Shown here piece after piece: positions 27,437-37,266 of a stretch of 64,000 nt of DNA. This DNA comes from Rhodohalobacter sp. 614A (GTDB lineage Bacteria; Bacteroidota; Rhodothermia; Balneolales; Balneolaceae): positions 666,182 through 730,181 of the forward strand of contig NZ_JAKEDS010000003.1 in the NCBI RefSeq assembly GCF_021462415.1, read 5' to 3'. The stretch's first letter is position 1. The number at the start of each line of letters is the position of its first letter. A program made the translations under genes and the position numbers. The notes beneath the pieces are model-generated. The model worked only from the letters and a program-made list of their open reading frames with translations. It did no database searches and was not told where the DNA came from.

Positions 27437-28864
27437 TCAGTTATCTTCTCGTTCAGCCAATTGATCTTTCACCTTCACAAGGTTTTGTTTATGGACTTGA
27501 ACCATCTCTTCTATTTCAGCCAGTATCTCGGGATGCCGATCTGCTATATCATATTTCTCCCCCGGATCTTCGCTTAAATTGAATAAGAGTGGAGTCTCCA
27601 GCGTGGTTCTCTGCTCAAACGAGCCATAGGCTCCTTCGATGATATAGTGTGCCTTATAACTACCCTTTCGGGCCGCGTACAAGGTAGCTCCCCGATAAAA
27701 CAGCATTTCATTTCTGGGAGAATTCCCCTCACCCAATAAAACTGGTGTTAAATTGACTCCATCCATAATTCGGTCGTCCGGTATTTCAACTCCAGCCAGG
27801 TGACTTGCCGTTGTAAACAGATCCATCGTGCTGCCGATATCGGTTACAATACCGGGCTGTACCGTTCCGGGCCACCAAAAAATTCCCGGAACACGCATAC
27901 CTCCTTCCCAGGTCATTCCCTTACCTGCACGCAGCATGCCGGCACTTCCTCCATGCGTTTCAAAAATAAGCCAGGGACCATTATCTGAAGTAAATACCAC
28001 TAATGTTTGTTCAGCAATTTCAAGTTCAGTAAGCTTATCCATGATTTGCCCAACGCCGTGATCAATTTCTTCAACAACATCTCCATAAAGCCCGGCATCA
28101 CTGTGTCCCTCGAATTCATCCGAAACAAAAAGAGGAATATGTGGCAGATTGTGTGCTAAATAAAGGAAAAAGGGCTTGTCCCTATTCTCCTCAATAAATT
28201 TGATACTCTCCTGCGTATACCGGCGGGTAATGGTATTTTGATCTGCCGGACGCTCAATAATTTCAGTATTTCTCATTAGCGGAACGTTGAAGTATTCCAA
28301 AGGGATTGGATCATTAGCAAATTCCCAATAACCGTCTAAATAGTTTCCCTGCTGTGGATTTTCCGGCGTTCGATCCATATCGTTGGAATAGGGAATACCG
28401 TAGTAGGAATCAAAGCCATGCCGTGTTGGCAGATATTGTTCATGGTGCCCCAGGTGCCACTTTCCGACCATAGCAGTCTGATATCCCGCCGTTTTCATCT
28501 GCTCGGCTATTGTGATTTCCTGCTGTGGCAATCCCCCTTTTGAATTGGGGAACAGAACCCTCGCCACATCACTGGCCATACCACTTCGAATAGGATAACG
28601 CCCCGTCAACAGACCTGCACGGCTAGGGGTACAAACACTGGCTGCAGCGTAAAAATTGGTCCACTTTTGACCCTCCGACGCCATTTTATCGAGATTCGGT
28701 GTTCGGATATTTGGAGAGCCGTACGAACTCAAATCACCATACCCTAAATCATCTGCAAAAATGATTACAATGTTGGGCTTGGATGGATTTGATGGCTGGG
28801 CAACAGATAAAGAAATAGCTCCAAAAGTTATGACCAGGAGGATCGCTAATATCATTTTTTTCAT
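27437..28864 (-). CDS. Arylsulfatase-type S1 sulfatase
   Basis: This 475-residue sulfatase has a Sec signal (ILAILLVITFGAISLSVAQ). The metal-binding start is IVIIFADDLGYGD, and the active-site motif CTPSR spans residues 78-82, followed by AGLLTGRYP. Later motifs are GKWHLGHHEQYLPTRHGF and VVFTSDNGPWL. The layout matches arylsulfatase A or N-acetylgalactosamine-6-sulfatase relatives. It acts in the periplasm or at the surface on a sulfate ester; the exact substrate is unknown. The start is ATG at 28864, only 17 bases after the stop of the next upstream sulfatase gene, so the two are probably co-transcribed. Confidence 0.88.
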   Translation of the reverse strand: MKKMILAILLVITFGAISLSVAQPSNPSKPNIVIIFADDLGYGDLSSYGSPNIRTPNLDKMASEGQKWTNFYAAASVCTPSRAGLLTGRYPIRSGMASDVARVLFPNSKGGLPQQEITIAEQMKTAGYQTAMVGKWHLGHHEQYLPTRHGFDSYYGIPYSNDMDRTPENPQQGNYLDGYWEFANDPIPLEYFNVPLMRNTEIIERPADQNTITRRYTQESIKFIEENRDKPFFLYLAHNLPHIPLFVSDEFEGHSDAGLYGDVVEEIDHGVGQIMDKLTELEIAEQTLVVFTSDNGPWLIFETHGGSAGMLRAGKGMTWEGGMRVPGIFWWPGTVQPGIVTDIGSTMDLFTTASHLAGVEIPDDRIMDGVNLTPVLLGEGNSPRNEMLFYRGATLYAARKGSYKAHYIIEGAYGSFEQRTTLETPLLFNLSEDPGEKYDIADRHPEILAEIEEMVQVHKQNLVKVKDQLAEREDN

Positions 28865-28881
28865 GACATACAGGTTTAATT

Positions 28882-30618
28882 TTAATCATCATCATCATCA
28901 TCATTATTATTTCGAAGCCAGGGCGGACGGAATTCCAAAAGAGGAAGTCCACCATATTTTTCGGCTTCTGTCCACCAGAGTGCTTTCATCTCCTCCACTT
29001 TTTCGGGGTATTGAGCAGAGAGGTCAACAGCTTCGGAGAAGTCCTTCTCAACATGATAGAGTTCCCAATGATCGTCCTCAAAATCCGTACCTCGTTCATG
29101 GATGGCAATGGCTTTCCACCCATCATGGTAGATGGCACGGTTCCCCCGCATCAAATAGAATTGGGTTGTTCGGGTCGAGGCATTCGGATCGGTAAATGTT
29201 GGCAAAATACTCTCTCCATGAAAATCCATTTGCTCGACGCCGTCAAGTTCTTCCGGTGCTCCAATATCCAGGATATCAAGAACTGTTGGGGTGATGTCGA
29301 TGGTTTCCACGTATTGGGTACGAATAGACCCGCTGTCGCGAATTTTTTCCGGCCATGTGATGATCAACGGATCACGGACTCCGCCCCCATGAGGCCACAA
29401 TTTGTACTTCTGAAATGGAGTGGCTCCAACCCGGGCCCAGGGCCGTTGATAAAGTGCGGATGAATTTTCAGAACCGAGCTCATCAAGCCTGTTATACATT
29501 TCTGAAATTGTCATTTGGCCGCCATACGGATGCTCAAAATTTCCCTCAACGCCGGCTTCTGGAGCAGCCCCGTTATCCGACATCAGGAAAATCACGGTAT
29601 TATCATACTGTCCGGAACTTTTGAGGTAATTAATCAGTCGTCCGATTTGTTCATCGGTATGTTCTGTAAAACCGGCATATACTTCCATAAAACGGGCAAA
29701 AACTGCTTTTTCCTCATCCGAAAGGCTGTTCCATGCCGGGTCATCCAAATGGCGGGCCGTTAAAACAGCATCCTCGGGGATGATCCCAATTCGTTTTTGT
29801 CGTTCAAAACGTTCCAGGCGAATTTTGTCCCATCCTTCATCGTAAGCTCCATTGTATTTTTCAATATACTCTTCGGGAACCTGGATGGGAGCATGAATGG
29901 CACCAAATGCCAGATATAAAAATTGAGGTTGTTCCGGATTGGTTTTAAACCCTTCATCAAGGTATTGAATAGCTTTTGTAACGATTTCTTCAGAAACGTG
30001 TTCACCACCGGGATTGTTCTCTTCTGCCGGCATATCACCTTCGATTATGCGCTGACCTCGGCCGGATGGATTATATTGGTCGGTCCAACCTGTCAACCAT
30101 CCGTAAAAATTATCAAACCCTTTTCCGGTCGGCCAGTTCCTTCTTGTGGAAGCACTATTGGTTGATTCATCAAACATTTCTTGTGGCGGAGTAAGGTGCC
30201 ATTTCCCGGTTGCAGTTGTCTGATAACCATTTTCTTTAAGAATTTGTGCGACTATAGCTGCTTCTGGTGTCACATATCCACGGGAATGAGCAGGTCCATC
30301 CTCGCTGCCACCGGCCAGATCCATCATACCTACAGCCTGGCTGTTTCTTCCAGTCAACAGTGCCGCCCGGGTGGGTGAACATATAGCCCGAGTCTCAAAA
30401 TGGTTGTACCTGATACCCTCTGTTGCCAGTTGATCCATATTCGGAGTGTTGATTTCTGATCCATAAGAACCGAGATCAGAAAACCCTGCATCGTCAAGAA
30501 GAATATAGACGATGTTTGGCCTTTTTGAATTTTGAGATTTTGCAATGGATAATCCTGCAAAGAAAATTAAAAAAGTTAGAATGAATACTATTGGAATCTT
30601 ATAATGCTGAATTTTCAT
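28882..30618 (-). CDS. Arylsulfatase (AtsA-like) with poly-Asp tail
   Basis: This 578-residue sulfatase has a Sec signal (IVFILTFLIFFAGLSIAKS). The metal motif is IVYILLDDAGFSDLGSYG, with CSPTR at residues 80-84 and the later VIFLMSDNGAAPEAG. The length and the WPHGGGVRDPLIITWP segment fit the arylsulfatase branch related to Pseudomonas AtsA. The protein ends in three Asn and six Asp residues encoded by a pure trinucleotide run (28885-28911). The tail is not part of the family fold and may vary in length between strains. It is probably periplasmic. The nearest neighbours are sulfatase genes on both sides. Confidence 0.88.
   Translation of the reverse strand: MKIQHYKIPIVFILTFLIFFAGLSIAKSQNSKRPNIVYILLDDAGFSDLGSYGSEINTPNMDQLATEGIRYNHFETRAICSPTRAALLTGRNSQAVGMMDLAGGSEDGPAHSRGYVTPEAAIVAQILKENGYQTTATGKWHLTPPQEMFDESTNSASTRRNWPTGKGFDNFYGWLTGWTDQYNPSGRGQRIIEGDMPAEENNPGGEHVSEEIVTKAIQYLDEGFKTNPEQPQFLYLAFGAIHAPIQVPEEYIEKYNGAYDEGWDKIRLERFERQKRIGIIPEDAVLTARHLDDPAWNSLSDEEKAVFARFMEVYAGFTEHTDEQIGRLINYLKSSGQYDNTVIFLMSDNGAAPEAGVEGNFEHPYGGQMTISEMYNRLDELGSENSSALYQRPWARVGATPFQKYKLWPHGGGVRDPLIITWPEKIRDSGSIRTQYVETIDITPTVLDILDIGAPEELDGVEQMDFHGESILPTFTDPNASTRTTQFYLMRGNRAIYHDGWKAIAIHERGTDFEDDHWELYHVEKDFSEAVDLSAQYPEKVEEMKALWWTEAEKYGGLPLLEFRPPWLRNNNDDDDDD
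28885..28911. repeat. Trinucleotide microsatellite at the end of a sulfatase gene
   Basis: On the plus strand six ATC units are followed by three ATT units, in frame with the sulfatase gene and directly beside its stop codon. Slippage here would change the number of terminal Asp or Asn residues without shifting the frame. Confidence 0.9.
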
Positions 30619-30727
30619 ACTTATAAATGATTAATAAATATCGATTACTTATTTCGGATCTATTTCTGTTTGCTGGTAAATTGTCAAGAGTTTTCCCATC
30701 TGAAGTCATGAAATTTTTCAGAGGTCT

Positions 30728-32191
30728 TTATCTTCTGAATAGTGAAAAATCAAATTCATGAGGTGAAGACCCCTCGAGTCTGGTTCCATGTGTCACTTCT
30801 TCCCACCATTCCATGATCTCGGCTTTCATACTATCTGTTTTTTCAGGATAATATTCCTTCAGATCATTCTCCTCTTTTGGATCTATCATCATATTGAACA
30901 ATTCAACTGATAACTCAGGTGGCCCACCCGAATTTCCAAAACCTGTACTGTTTTGCCATATAAGTTTCCATTCACGGTCCTGCATGGCAATAGAATTTAT
31001 ATTAGCCCAAAATACCTTTCTATCCGGCATCGGTTGATTGTGCACCAGTATTGGTAAAAGAGATACACCATCAATTTCTCTATTGTTTTCAATACCCGTA
31101 ATGTCAAGAATTGTGGGCATCAGGTCCATGGTAAGCATCATCTCATCCGTTTTTTTCTTCTCCATAGATTTTGGATAGTAAAAGATGGCTGGAACACGAG
31201 TTCCTGCTTCGTATAAGGTTGCCTTACTCCCTCTGAAGAAACCATTCGCCCCTGGATATTTTTCTGCAGCAGTTGCGGTAGCTCCATTGTCTGAAATAAA
31301 AATGATGAACGTATTATCTAAAATTTCCTGCCTCTCTAATTCCTCCACAATCATTTTTACACCATCATCCATTATTTTTATCATCTCCCGGTATCGGCGC
31401 TGAAATTCCTCTTCCGGCATATCTCCCTCATTGCTGTATGCATAGATTTCTTCAGTCCGGATAGGCGGATCATTCCTTCCCTGGATCGGTGTGTGAATAG
31501 CTGCGTGCGGAATGTAAAGGAAGAATGGCTCCCCTTCACTTTCTTTTATAAAATCAACAGAATACTGGTTGATAAGGTCAGTAGCATAACCGGGCTCATC
31601 GGTGGGTTCTGTGTTGTGCCACCAATCAACTTCTGGTGTGGTGTTCATATGAGAAATAAAATCAACATTCCCCTTCAGAAACCCACGAAATTCATCAAAA
31701 CCATGATTTACAGGGTTGAAGCTCTCGTCCATCCCCAAGTGCCATTTTCCAAAAACACCGGTTCTGTATCCGGCATCCTGAAGCAGTTTAACAAATGAGG
31801 GATGCGTTTCCGGAACCAACCCATATGCAGAACTTTTTTCTCCTGATGGACTGCTTTCAGGATAGATAAAATTAAGGCCTGCTCTCTGTTGATAGGAACC
31901 GGTCATAATGGATACTCTTGTTGGAGAACACACGGGTGCATTTGCATGAAAATTTGTTGCAATCACTCCATCTTCAGCAAGCTTGTCTAACGCCGGGGTT
32001 TCAAGATCAATACCGCCAAAAGCAGAAATACCGGAGTACCCCAGATCGTCTGCCATAATGAGGATTACATTTGGCTTTTTGTCTGCCTCTTTGGATGTGC
32101 TACTTACACAACCCACAATTACGAAAACAAGTAAAATGCCCGTTAATATTTTCCTGTTCACTTCTTGAAATTCAATTCGTGTGCTCGCCAT
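30728..32191 (-). CDS. Sulfatase lipoprotein
   Basis: This 487-residue S1 sulfatase has a lipoprotein signal (ILLVFVIVGC, Cys28). The metal motif is VILIMADDLGYSGISAFGG, with CSPTR at residues 88-92 and the later FIIFISDNGATATA. It is the first gene after susD in module B, 111 bases downstream, so it is the sulfatase most closely tied to the transporter. Being lipid-anchored, it may act at the cell surface or on the periplasmic face of the outer membrane, while the other three appear soluble. The substrate is unknown. Confidence 0.87.
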   Translation of the reverse strand: MASTRIEFQEVNRKILTGILLVFVIVGCVSSTSKEADKKPNVILIMADDLGYSGISAFGGIDLETPALDKLAEDGVIATNFHANAPVCSPTRVSIMTGSYQQRAGLNFIYPESSPSGEKSSAYGLVPETHPSFVKLLQDAGYRTGVFGKWHLGMDESFNPVNHGFDEFRGFLKGNVDFISHMNTTPEVDWWHNTEPTDEPGYATDLINQYSVDFIKESEGEPFFLYIPHAAIHTPIQGRNDPPIRTEEIYAYSNEGDMPEEEFQRRYREMIKIMDDGVKMIVEELERQEILDNTFIIFISDNGATATAAEKYPGANGFFRGSKATLYEAGTRVPAIFYYPKSMEKKKTDEMMLTMDLMPTILDITGIENNREIDGVSLLPILVHNQPMPDRKVFWANINSIAMQDREWKLIWQNSTGFGNSGGPPELSVELFNMMIDPKEENDLKEYYPEKTDSMKAEIMEWWEEVTHGTRLEGSSPHEFDFSLFRR

Positions 32192-32234
32192 TGATGTTAT
32201 TTAAGTGTTAAATAGTAATGTATTGCCAATAAAT

Positions 32235-32266
32235 CTGTCAGGCTTCGATTCTACAAAACCTGACAG
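32235..32266. repeat. Inverted repeat downstream of susD, module B
   Basis: CTGTCAGG (32235-32242) and CCTGACAG (32259-32266) form perfect 8-bp arms around 16 bases. On the coding strand only ATTTATT follows, so it is a weak terminator. It could also be an mRNA-stabilising hairpin after susCD, or one copy of a dispersed small repeat. Confidence 0.5.
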
Positions 32267-32302
32267 GTTCTTGACCAGTTTCCCAATTATTGAATGCTTT
32301 TT

Positions 32303-33724
32303 TTAATACCCTTCATTCTGGATCATTTCGGGGTTCGCATCCATCTCAGCTTGGGGAATCGGAAACAGACGGTGATGTGGCTGTGCATTATTTACTCCAC
32401 GAGCCTGTGCGTTGGAAATGAATACGCCATGCCTTATTTGATCACTACGCGACTTCCCTTCAAAATAAAACTCGCGGGTTCGTTCCTGAAGAATAAAATT
32501 ACGCAGGGATTCCTGAGTAAAATCACCCGTACTCACCGCAGAAGCGCCGGCTCTTTCCCTCACCTGGTTAATAAGATCAATCGCTTCCTGAGTAGGCCCC
32601 TCTGTTTCATTCAATGCTTCAGCCCGGCTCAATAGAATATCGGCATACCGCACAACTGGAATGTCTTGTCCTTCAAATGTTCCTGAGGCATTCGGGTCAT
32701 GCGGATATTTAGCCGGAATGGATTGGTCATTACCGTATAGTTGAACGACTTGCCCTGTATTGGTATTTGTATACTGTTTGACAATTAGATCGCTCCGGGA
32801 ATCGGACTCATCAAACATATCAACTTTGTCATCAAAAACATATGTGACAGCCGCAAATGCCGAGTTTCCTGGTGGGAATGGATACCCTGCATTAGGAAAA
32901 ACAAGAGCATTAAGAAATTGATTTGCTCCCTGCGAATTGTATGTGATTGCCCAGAGAAGTTCGGAATTGCCTTCATGTTCAAATGAGAAAACATCTTTAT
33001 AATTATCCATCAACTCATGTTGATTGGAACTGATGATTTCCTGGGCTGTACTTGCGGCATGACTCCACTGTTTTGTATTCAGGTAGAATTTTGTCAGTAC
33101 ACCTAACGCACTTCCTTTTGTTGCTCTGCCGAATGCATCTGAAGGCCAGGGCAAATCAGCAGCTGCTGCTGTCAATTCGTTGGTAATAAAGGTTTTTATT
33201 TCTTCTTCTGATGCTCTTGGAAGTATCAGGTCTTCCGGAGTTGTTAAAAGCGGAACAGGACCGAATACCGAGTATAGCTCATAATAGCTGTACGCACGAA
33301 GAAATCTTGCTTCTGCGGTTTTTAACTGAACAAACTCACCTGAAAAGTTATCTCCGGCAAGGTTTGCTAACACAATATTTGCATTCCGAATCGCCTGGTA
33401 TAAAGTTTGCCAATGTGTGTTTATCTGGGCATGTGTGGTACTCCAGGTAAAGTTTTCATAGTCTACAAAATCCACTTCAATAGACCCTCCGCGGCTCCAT
33501 ACAAATCCGGTTGTAATGTCGGGTCCCCATATACGATATAGATAGGAGTCACGAAATTCGGCATAAGAATCATTTAATACTGAATTAATACCATCCTCAG
33601 AGTTCAAAATTGTTTCGGTGGTTAACTCTGAATAAGCTGTGGTTTCCAGTACATCTTCGCATCCTAAAAACAGTATTATAAAGATCAAATTAACGATCAG
33701 TATTGTATTTTTTTTGTTTTTCAT
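32303..33724 (-). CDS. SusD/RagB-family outer-membrane lipoprotein (module B)
   Basis: This 473-residue protein has a compact lipoprotein signal (LIFIILFLGC, Cys22), the SusD-like start EDVLETTAYSELTTE, and helical TPR regions. The C-terminal signature is LQERTREFYFEGKSRSDQIR. It should be the surface ligand-binding partner of the SusC at 33758-37261, whose gene ends 33 bases upstream. The four sulfatase genes downstream suggest a sulfated ligand. No starch- or chitin-type neighbour is present. Confidence 0.9.
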   Translation of the reverse strand: MKNKKNTILIVNLIFIILFLGCEDVLETTAYSELTTETILNSEDGINSVLNDSYAEFRDSYLYRIWGPDITTGFVWSRGGSIEVDFVDYENFTWSTTHAQINTHWQTLYQAIRNANIVLANLAGDNFSGEFVQLKTAEARFLRAYSYYELYSVFGPVPLLTTPEDLILPRASEEEIKTFITNELTAAAADLPWPSDAFGRATKGSALGVLTKFYLNTKQWSHAASTAQEIISSNQHELMDNYKDVFSFEHEGNSELLWAITYNSQGANQFLNALVFPNAGYPFPPGNSAFAAVTYVFDDKVDMFDESDSRSDLIVKQYTNTNTGQVVQLYGNDQSIPAKYPHDPNASGTFEGQDIPVVRYADILLSRAEALNETEGPTQEAIDLINQVRERAGASAVSTGDFTQESLRNFILQERTREFYFEGKSRSDQIRHGVFISNAQARGVNNAQPHHRLFPIPQAEMDANPEMIQNEGY

Positions 33725-33757
33725 AGTCTTAAGAATATCTGTTATGGCAGTTTTTAA

Positions 33758-36700
33758 TTAAAACCCGAGATTTATACCTACAAGAATGGTTTTGGCTAAC
33801 GGATAGGTGTTGAAATCAACCCGCCCAATACCGCGGCCGAACGAGTTTGCTTCGGGGTTAAATCCGTCATATTCAGAGAAGGTTAACAGGTTTGTTCCAG
33901 TAACCGATATCGATGCATTCCGAATCCACGTTTGCGGAATTGTATAGCGAAGTGTTACCGTTTTCAGACGCACAAAAGAAGCGTCAAGAACAGTTAGCGT
34001 ATTCACCTTACCACCGCTGTATTCCGATGGAAATGTACCAGACGGCCATTCGTTGCTTGGATTGCCCGGAGTCCACCTGTTCAGATACGGTTCCGCCCAC
34101 CGGTTTCTTCTGAAATTGTGAGGATACAGGGTTTCGATCATATTCATGTTCAAAAGCTGCTGGCCCAGTTTGGAATCGATGAAAAACTCTAGCTGGAATT
34201 GCTTGAAAGACAACCGGTTATTCAAGCCAAAAACAAAATCCGGATGAGGATCACCAAGTAATACTTTATCATCTTCTCCAATCATACCATCACCATTTGT
34301 ATCCTGGATAATCGGGTATCCGGGCTGGGCGGTAGGCTGAGCAGAATTGGCAATATCATCTCCTTCCTGGAAGATTCCGGTAATCTTATGGCCATAGTAT
34401 GAAGCAATTGGATCTCCCTCACGAATAATGGCATAGCTTCCCACATTTTGCAGGTTACCGATAAGAATATTGGTAATATCACCCAAATCTTTTACGGTAT
34501 TTCTGATGATGGAGAACGTCAAGTTTGTACTCCAGCTGAAATCACTGGTACTAACATTAATGGAGTTAACACCAAATTCGAATCCTTTGTTTTCAATGGT
34601 TGCATTTTCAAGATTTGTAAGCCTCGATGCAAAACCAGATGATAATGGAAGTGGCTCTTCAATAAGCATATCATTGGTTTGTTTGATGAAGTACTCGATG
34701 GATGCTGAAATCCGATCCTGGTAAATACTTGCATCAAGGCCAATATTATACTGTTCGGTCCGCTCCCATTTCAGGTCTGGGTTTGCTACCCGTGATGGAA
34801 TTAATGAACCTACTCTGGATCCGCCTAAAACGGCATCCGGACCGGCAATAAAAGACAATTGAGTGTTGTAATTGCCAATTTCCTGGTTTCCGGTTACCCC
34901 CCAGCTTGCACGAAGTTTCAACTCGCTGAAATATTCAGGTACAAAATCTTCCTGATCCAGATTCCAACCGAGCGCAAGTGATGGGAAGTAACCAAACCTG
35001 TTATTTTCCCCAAATCGTGAAGAACCGTCTGCACGGATGGAGGCCGTCAGCAAATATTTATCAAAGAACCTGTAATTCACCCTTCCAAGGTAGGATGCCA
35101 ATTTGTTTCGTTCCCGCTGGCTGTTCAGATCCGCCGTACTGATATCTCCAAGTGCGAGATTATAGGTTTCGATATTATCCGTTGGGAAGTTGGACATTTG
35201 ACCGGAAAATGTTGTGAAATCAAAATCCTGGTATGTGGCGCCGGCCAAAACCTGTATGTAGTTATTCTCATTAATATCCTCAGAATACTGTGCGGTAAGC
35301 TCCAGAAGAATATTCGATCGATCTAACTCTGCAAGGTTTGCAATACCGTTATTTGCTTCACCGTGGATTGTTTTTGTACTGTTGAATATTTCCCGTTTAT
35401 CCGATTGTGTATCAAAACCAACATTGAGGTTCATTTGCAGTACCTCAACCGGGTTATATCGTATAAAACCGTTTCCTAAAAATCGTTTTACCCTATTCCT
35501 GGTAATAATGCCTTCAACAACTGATAAGGGGTTGTTCATAGTGAGGTCCGGAGACCGGTAAAAACTTCCGTCTTCATTATAAACCGGAGACGTTGGATCA
35601 TACAGCAAAGAAGTATAGATTGGCCCGCCCTGCTCATTAATATTGACACCCGTTGGAGTATTGTCATTATCAATCAGGCTGGCTGTCAGGTTAAACCCGG
35701 TTTCAATGTTTTCAGATAAACTTGCATTAAGATTTGTTCTGAATGAATACCCCTCAATTCCCGAACTTTTTATAATTCCCTTTTGTGAAAATTGATTTGC
35801 CGACAGATAATACGTGGCTGATTCACTTCCGCCGGATATCGAGACATTATTATCGTAGGTTACGCCTTGCCGGAATATTTCGTCTTGCCAATTTGTTGCC
35901 GTCCCCGGATTGCCAGAAAACACCGGTGCTTCTCCCCGATCTGCAGCCAATCCGTTCATCACATCGATATATTCCTTGGATGAGAGCACATCAATTTTTT
36001 TTGACACTACCTGGCTTCCAATTTTCGAGCTGATATCAACCTGGATTCTGCCGGAACTACCTTTTTTAGTAGTTATTAATACAACCCCATTTGCCGCCCG
36101 TGATCCGTAAATAGCTGTTGCAGAAGCATCTTTCAATATTTCAATGGACTCAATGTCGTTCGTATTCAAACTATTAAGAGGGTTCCGCGGATTTTCATTC
36201 GAAGAAAGTTGCGCTTCGCCACCCGCTGAGAAGTTATTGCTGTTATCAATTGGAACGCCATCAATCACATAGAGAGGTTCGGTTCCCGCATTAATAGATC
36301 CAACCCCCCGAATCTGGATGGACATACCGCCGCCGGGTTCTCCACTGGTTTGTGAAATTTGAACCCCGGCTACTTTTCCCTGAATAAGTTGCTCAACAGA
36401 TGTATTCGCTCCGTCATTAAAATCTCGGGGCTGGATAGAGCTAACAGAACCGGTCAGATCCCGTCGTTCCTGTATGCCGTACCCAATGACCACAACATCA
36501 TCGAGCAATTGAACATCTTGACTTAATTCCACATTGATTTCAGATCGCCCGTCAATTTCAACTTCCAATCTTTGATATCCCACATAACTAAACACCAGTG
36601 TGGCAACATCGTCCGGGATTTCAATATCATACTGTCCATTTATATCGGTCGTTGTTCCAATAGGAGCGCCTGTGCCTTGCGTAGAGCCGGCAATCACATT

Positions 36701-37261
36701 CACACCGGGAAGCGCTTCCGCGGTTTCCAAATCAATAACCGTTCCTGTAATATTTTGCAGAGCAACTTCTTCAACAGGTTCTACAACGGCATTGTGATTT
36801 TTTACCACAACCAATTGCCTGTTCGATGATATCGCAAATTGAAGACCGGTTTCCTCCAAAACTTCCCACAGAGCATTATACAGAGTTAACCGTTTATTCT
36901 TGATTGTAACCCTGAAGTCTTTTGGAAGCAATTCTTTCGTATACATCAGTTTAAGATCCAACTTCTCTGCAATTTCCGTTAAGGCTTGCTCAATTGTTGC
37001 ATTAGAGAAGTTTAGCTCTATCACTCTTTGTAGAAGCTCATTTTGCGTAGTACTGGTTTCAGAAACCTGATCCTGCATGGCGAATATCAGGTTATTTTGA
37101 TTATCAACTTCCTGGGCCCAAAGCGATTGTCCGGCAAAACCGAAGAATACTATCAGAGCCATCGTACGTATCATGTTGGTAAACATATTGGTCCTTATTT
37201 GATTGTTGAGTTTGTCATTTCCTCTTTTTAAACCGGGGATCCGATTACTGTCAAATCTCAT
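33758..37261 (-). CDS. SusC/RagA TonB-dependent transporter with STN domain (module B)
   Basis: This 1167-residue transporter has an STN domain (about 80-160, LNFSNATIEQALTEIAEKL), a carboxypeptidase-regulatory-like domain (about 168-250, GTVIDLETAEALPGVNVIAG), a TonB box region (LLDDVVVIGYG), a plug with IQIRGVGSINAGTEPLYVID, and a barrel ending GINLGF. The STN domain and the adjacent fecR gene imply transmembrane signalling to the sigma factor. The annotated ATG adds about 25 charged residues before the signal; the ATG at 37186 (MFTNMIRTMALIVFF) may be the real start. The gap to the fecR stop codon is only five bases. The inferred cargo is a sulfated compound. Confidence 0.92.
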   Translation of the reverse strand: MRFDSNRIPGLKRGNDKLNNQIRTNMFTNMIRTMALIVFFGFAGQSLWAQEVDNQNNLIFAMQDQVSETSTTQNELLQRVIELNFSNATIEQALTEIAEKLDLKLMYTKELLPKDFRVTIKNKRLTLYNALWEVLEETGLQFAISSNRQLVVVKNHNAVVEPVEEVALQNITGTVIDLETAEALPGVNVIAGSTQGTGAPIGTTTDINGQYDIEIPDDVATLVFSYVGYQRLEVEIDGRSEINVELSQDVQLLDDVVVIGYGIQERRDLTGSVSSIQPRDFNDGANTSVEQLIQGKVAGVQISQTSGEPGGGMSIQIRGVGSINAGTEPLYVIDGVPIDNSNNFSAGGEAQLSSNENPRNPLNSLNTNDIESIEILKDASATAIYGSRAANGVVLITTKKGSSGRIQVDISSKIGSQVVSKKIDVLSSKEYIDVMNGLAADRGEAPVFSGNPGTATNWQDEIFRQGVTYDNNVSISGGSESATYYLSANQFSQKGIIKSSGIEGYSFRTNLNASLSENIETGFNLTASLIDNDNTPTGVNINEQGGPIYTSLLYDPTSPVYNEDGSFYRSPDLTMNNPLSVVEGIITRNRVKRFLGNGFIRYNPVEVLQMNLNVGFDTQSDKREIFNSTKTIHGEANNGIANLAELDRSNILLELTAQYSEDINENNYIQVLAGATYQDFDFTTFSGQMSNFPTDNIETYNLALGDISTADLNSQRERNKLASYLGRVNYRFFDKYLLTASIRADGSSRFGENNRFGYFPSLALGWNLDQEDFVPEYFSELKLRASWGVTGNQEIGNYNTQLSFIAGPDAVLGGSRVGSLIPSRVANPDLKWERTEQYNIGLDASIYQDRISASIEYFIKQTNDMLIEEPLPLSSGFASRLTNLENATIENKGFEFGVNSINVSTSDFSWSTNLTFSIIRNTVKDLGDITNILIGNLQNVGSYAIIREGDPIASYYGHKITGIFQEGDDIANSAQPTAQPGYPIIQDTNGDGMIGEDDKVLLGDPHPDFVFGLNNRLSFKQFQLEFFIDSKLGQQLLNMNMIETLYPHNFRRNRWAEPYLNRWTPGNPSNEWPSGTFPSEYSGGKVNTLTVLDASFVRLKTVTLRYTIPQTWIRNASISVTGTNLLTFSEYDGFNPEANSFGRGIGRVDFNTYPLAKTILVGINLGF

Positions 37262-37266
37262 TTAAT

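Noticed and set aside
28749..28955. Short frame spanning the trinucleotide repeat
   Set aside because: It is a repeat-generated frame (Met or His runs) overlapping two sulfatase genes.
25337..32191. Alkaline phosphatase or phosphonate hydrolase identity for the sulfatase run
   Set aside because: All four have CxPxR formylglycine motifs at the normal position, which specifies sulfatases far better than phosphatases.
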